NCBI GenBank assembly: GCA_021798675.1
Contig: JAJZGE010000175.1
Span: 1 to 5,338 of the forward strand
Direction of reading: 5' to 3'
Length of the DNA: 5,338 nucleotides
Origin: Pseudomonadota bacterium
GTDB taxonomy: Bacteria > Pseudomonadota > Gammaproteobacteria > Xanthomonadales > Rhodanobacteraceae
In this document: positions 4,773 through 5,338 of the stretch, in pieces
Layout: the number at the start of each line of letters is the position of its first letter
Position numbering within the stretch: position 1 is the stretch's first letter
Translations under genes and position numbers: made by a program
The notes under the pieces: generated by a model
Database searches by the model: none
Seen by the model: the letters and a program-made list of their open reading frames with translations, nothing else
What the model was told of the DNA's origin: nothing

Positions 4773-5338
4773 ATGATACCCGCCCGCATGGCACCACGAC
4801 GCCCCGCCACACGCCTGCTCACGGCCCTGATCCTCGCCGGCCTCGCCTTCGCCGCCGGGGCGCAGGACAGCTCGCGCCTGCCCGACCTCGGCAGCTCGGC
4901 CAATGCGCTGATCTCGCCGCAGGAGGCGCAGGACTACGGTGCCTCGATGCTGCGCCAGATGCGTGCGCTGGGCATGGTGGTGGACGACCCGCTGCTCGAG
5001 GACTACATCAACGACCTCGGCTTCCGGCTGGTCGCTGCCTGCGCCAAGCCGCGCGACCACTTCCAGTTCTTCGTGGTCAAGGACAACGAGGTCAACGCCT
5101 TCGCCATGCCTGGCGGCTACATTGCGGTGAATTCCGGCCTGATCACCATCACCCGCAGCGAAAGCGAACTGGCCGGCGTGATCGCGCACGAAATCGGGCA
5201 TATCACGCAAAACCACCTGCAGCGCGCGTTCGAGGATTCGAAGAAGGATGCACCGCTGATGGCGCTCGTGCTGCTGGGCGCCATCGCCGCCAGCACGGCC
5301 GGTCGCAGCGGCGGCGACGCGCCGATCGCCGTGCTGGC
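4773..5338 (+). CDS. Secreted M48 family metalloprotease, BepA/YfgC-like (N-terminal part, cut by window end)
   Basis: An open frame runs from the ATG at 4773 to the window edge (188 codons) without a stop. Residues 1-30 form a signal peptide: basic PRRPATR, a hydrophobic core LLTALILAGLAF, and a likely signal peptidase I site after AAGA. The mature part begins QDSSRLPDLG and contains EVNAFAMPGGYIAVNSGLI (106-124) and the zinc motif HEIGH (139-143). This order is typical of BepA, a periplasmic protease and chaperone that oversees outer-membrane barrel and LptD assembly. BepA usually has a C-terminal TPR domain, which would lie beyond the window, so LoiP- or YcaL-like relatives are not excluded. 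A second in-frame ATG at 4788 gives an equally good signal peptide, and neither start has a clear Shine-Dalgarno sequence. The third zinc ligand (a glutamate further on) is outside the window. Confidence 0.9.
   Translation, partial: MIPARMAPRRPATRLLTALILAGLAFAAGAQDSSRLPDLGSSANALISPQEAQDYGASMLRQMRALGMVVDDPLLEDYINDLGFRLVAACAKPRDHFQFFVVKDNEVNAFAMPGGYIAVNSGLITITRSESELAGVIAHEIGHITQNHLQRAFEDSKKDAPLMALVLLGAIAASTAGRSGGDAPIAVL

Overview
The window is a high-GC chromosomal segment that looks like ordinary Gammaproteobacterial DNA. I guess the Lysobacterales (Xanthomonadaceae or Rhodanobacteraceae), from base composition and gene types: a LpxO-like hydroxylase with two membrane anchors, a short homodimer-type NAD isocitrate dehydrogenase, and a BepA-like M48 protease. 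That placement is an inference, not a measurement. I see no mobile element, tRNA, rRNA or CRISPR array.

Layout, left to right. (1) Bases 3-110 are the last 35 codons of an upstream plus-strand gene, possibly thiD. (2) 181-1119 (+) encodes a LpxO-type Fe(II)/2-oxoglutarate lipid A hydroxylase. (3) 1179-2105 (+) encodes an ECF sigma factor of the ECF41/SigJ type with a fused SnoaL-like C-terminal domain. It is followed at 2153-2611 (+) by an AhpD-like carboxymuconolactone-decarboxylase (CMD) family protein, the classic partner of ECF41 sigmas. (4) 2612-2745 separates convergent genes and holds hairpins, including a strong terminator. (5) 2746-3759 (-) encodes NAD-dependent isocitrate dehydrogenase. 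(6) 3959-4360 (-) and 4357-4620 (-) are a second, different AhpD-like CMD protein and a glutaredoxin, with the glutaredoxin stop and CMD start overlapping in ATGA. (7) From 4773 (+) to the window edge runs the N-terminal part of a secreted M48 metalloprotease, divergent from the glutaredoxin gene and cut by the end of the window.

The most informative signal is regulatory. The same two-part element, CGGTAACG - 16 bases - CGTCCTTGC, occurs at 1122-1154 just upstream of the sigma gene and at 2068-2100 just upstream of its CMD partner. Both halves are identical and the spacers have equal length but different sequence. The CGTC box and 16-base spacing fit what is known of ECF41 promoters. I infer that the sigma factor activates its own gene and the CMD gene, making a small self-contained regulon. 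The second copy lies inside the 3' end of the sigma coding sequence.

A redox theme runs through the window: two unrelated-looking CxxC AhpD-fold proteins, one controlled by an ECF41 sigma and the other translationally coupled to a glutaredoxin that could be its electron donor. The lipid A hydroxylase, isocitrate dehydrogenase and protease look like housekeeping or envelope genes without a clear functional tie to the sigma module.
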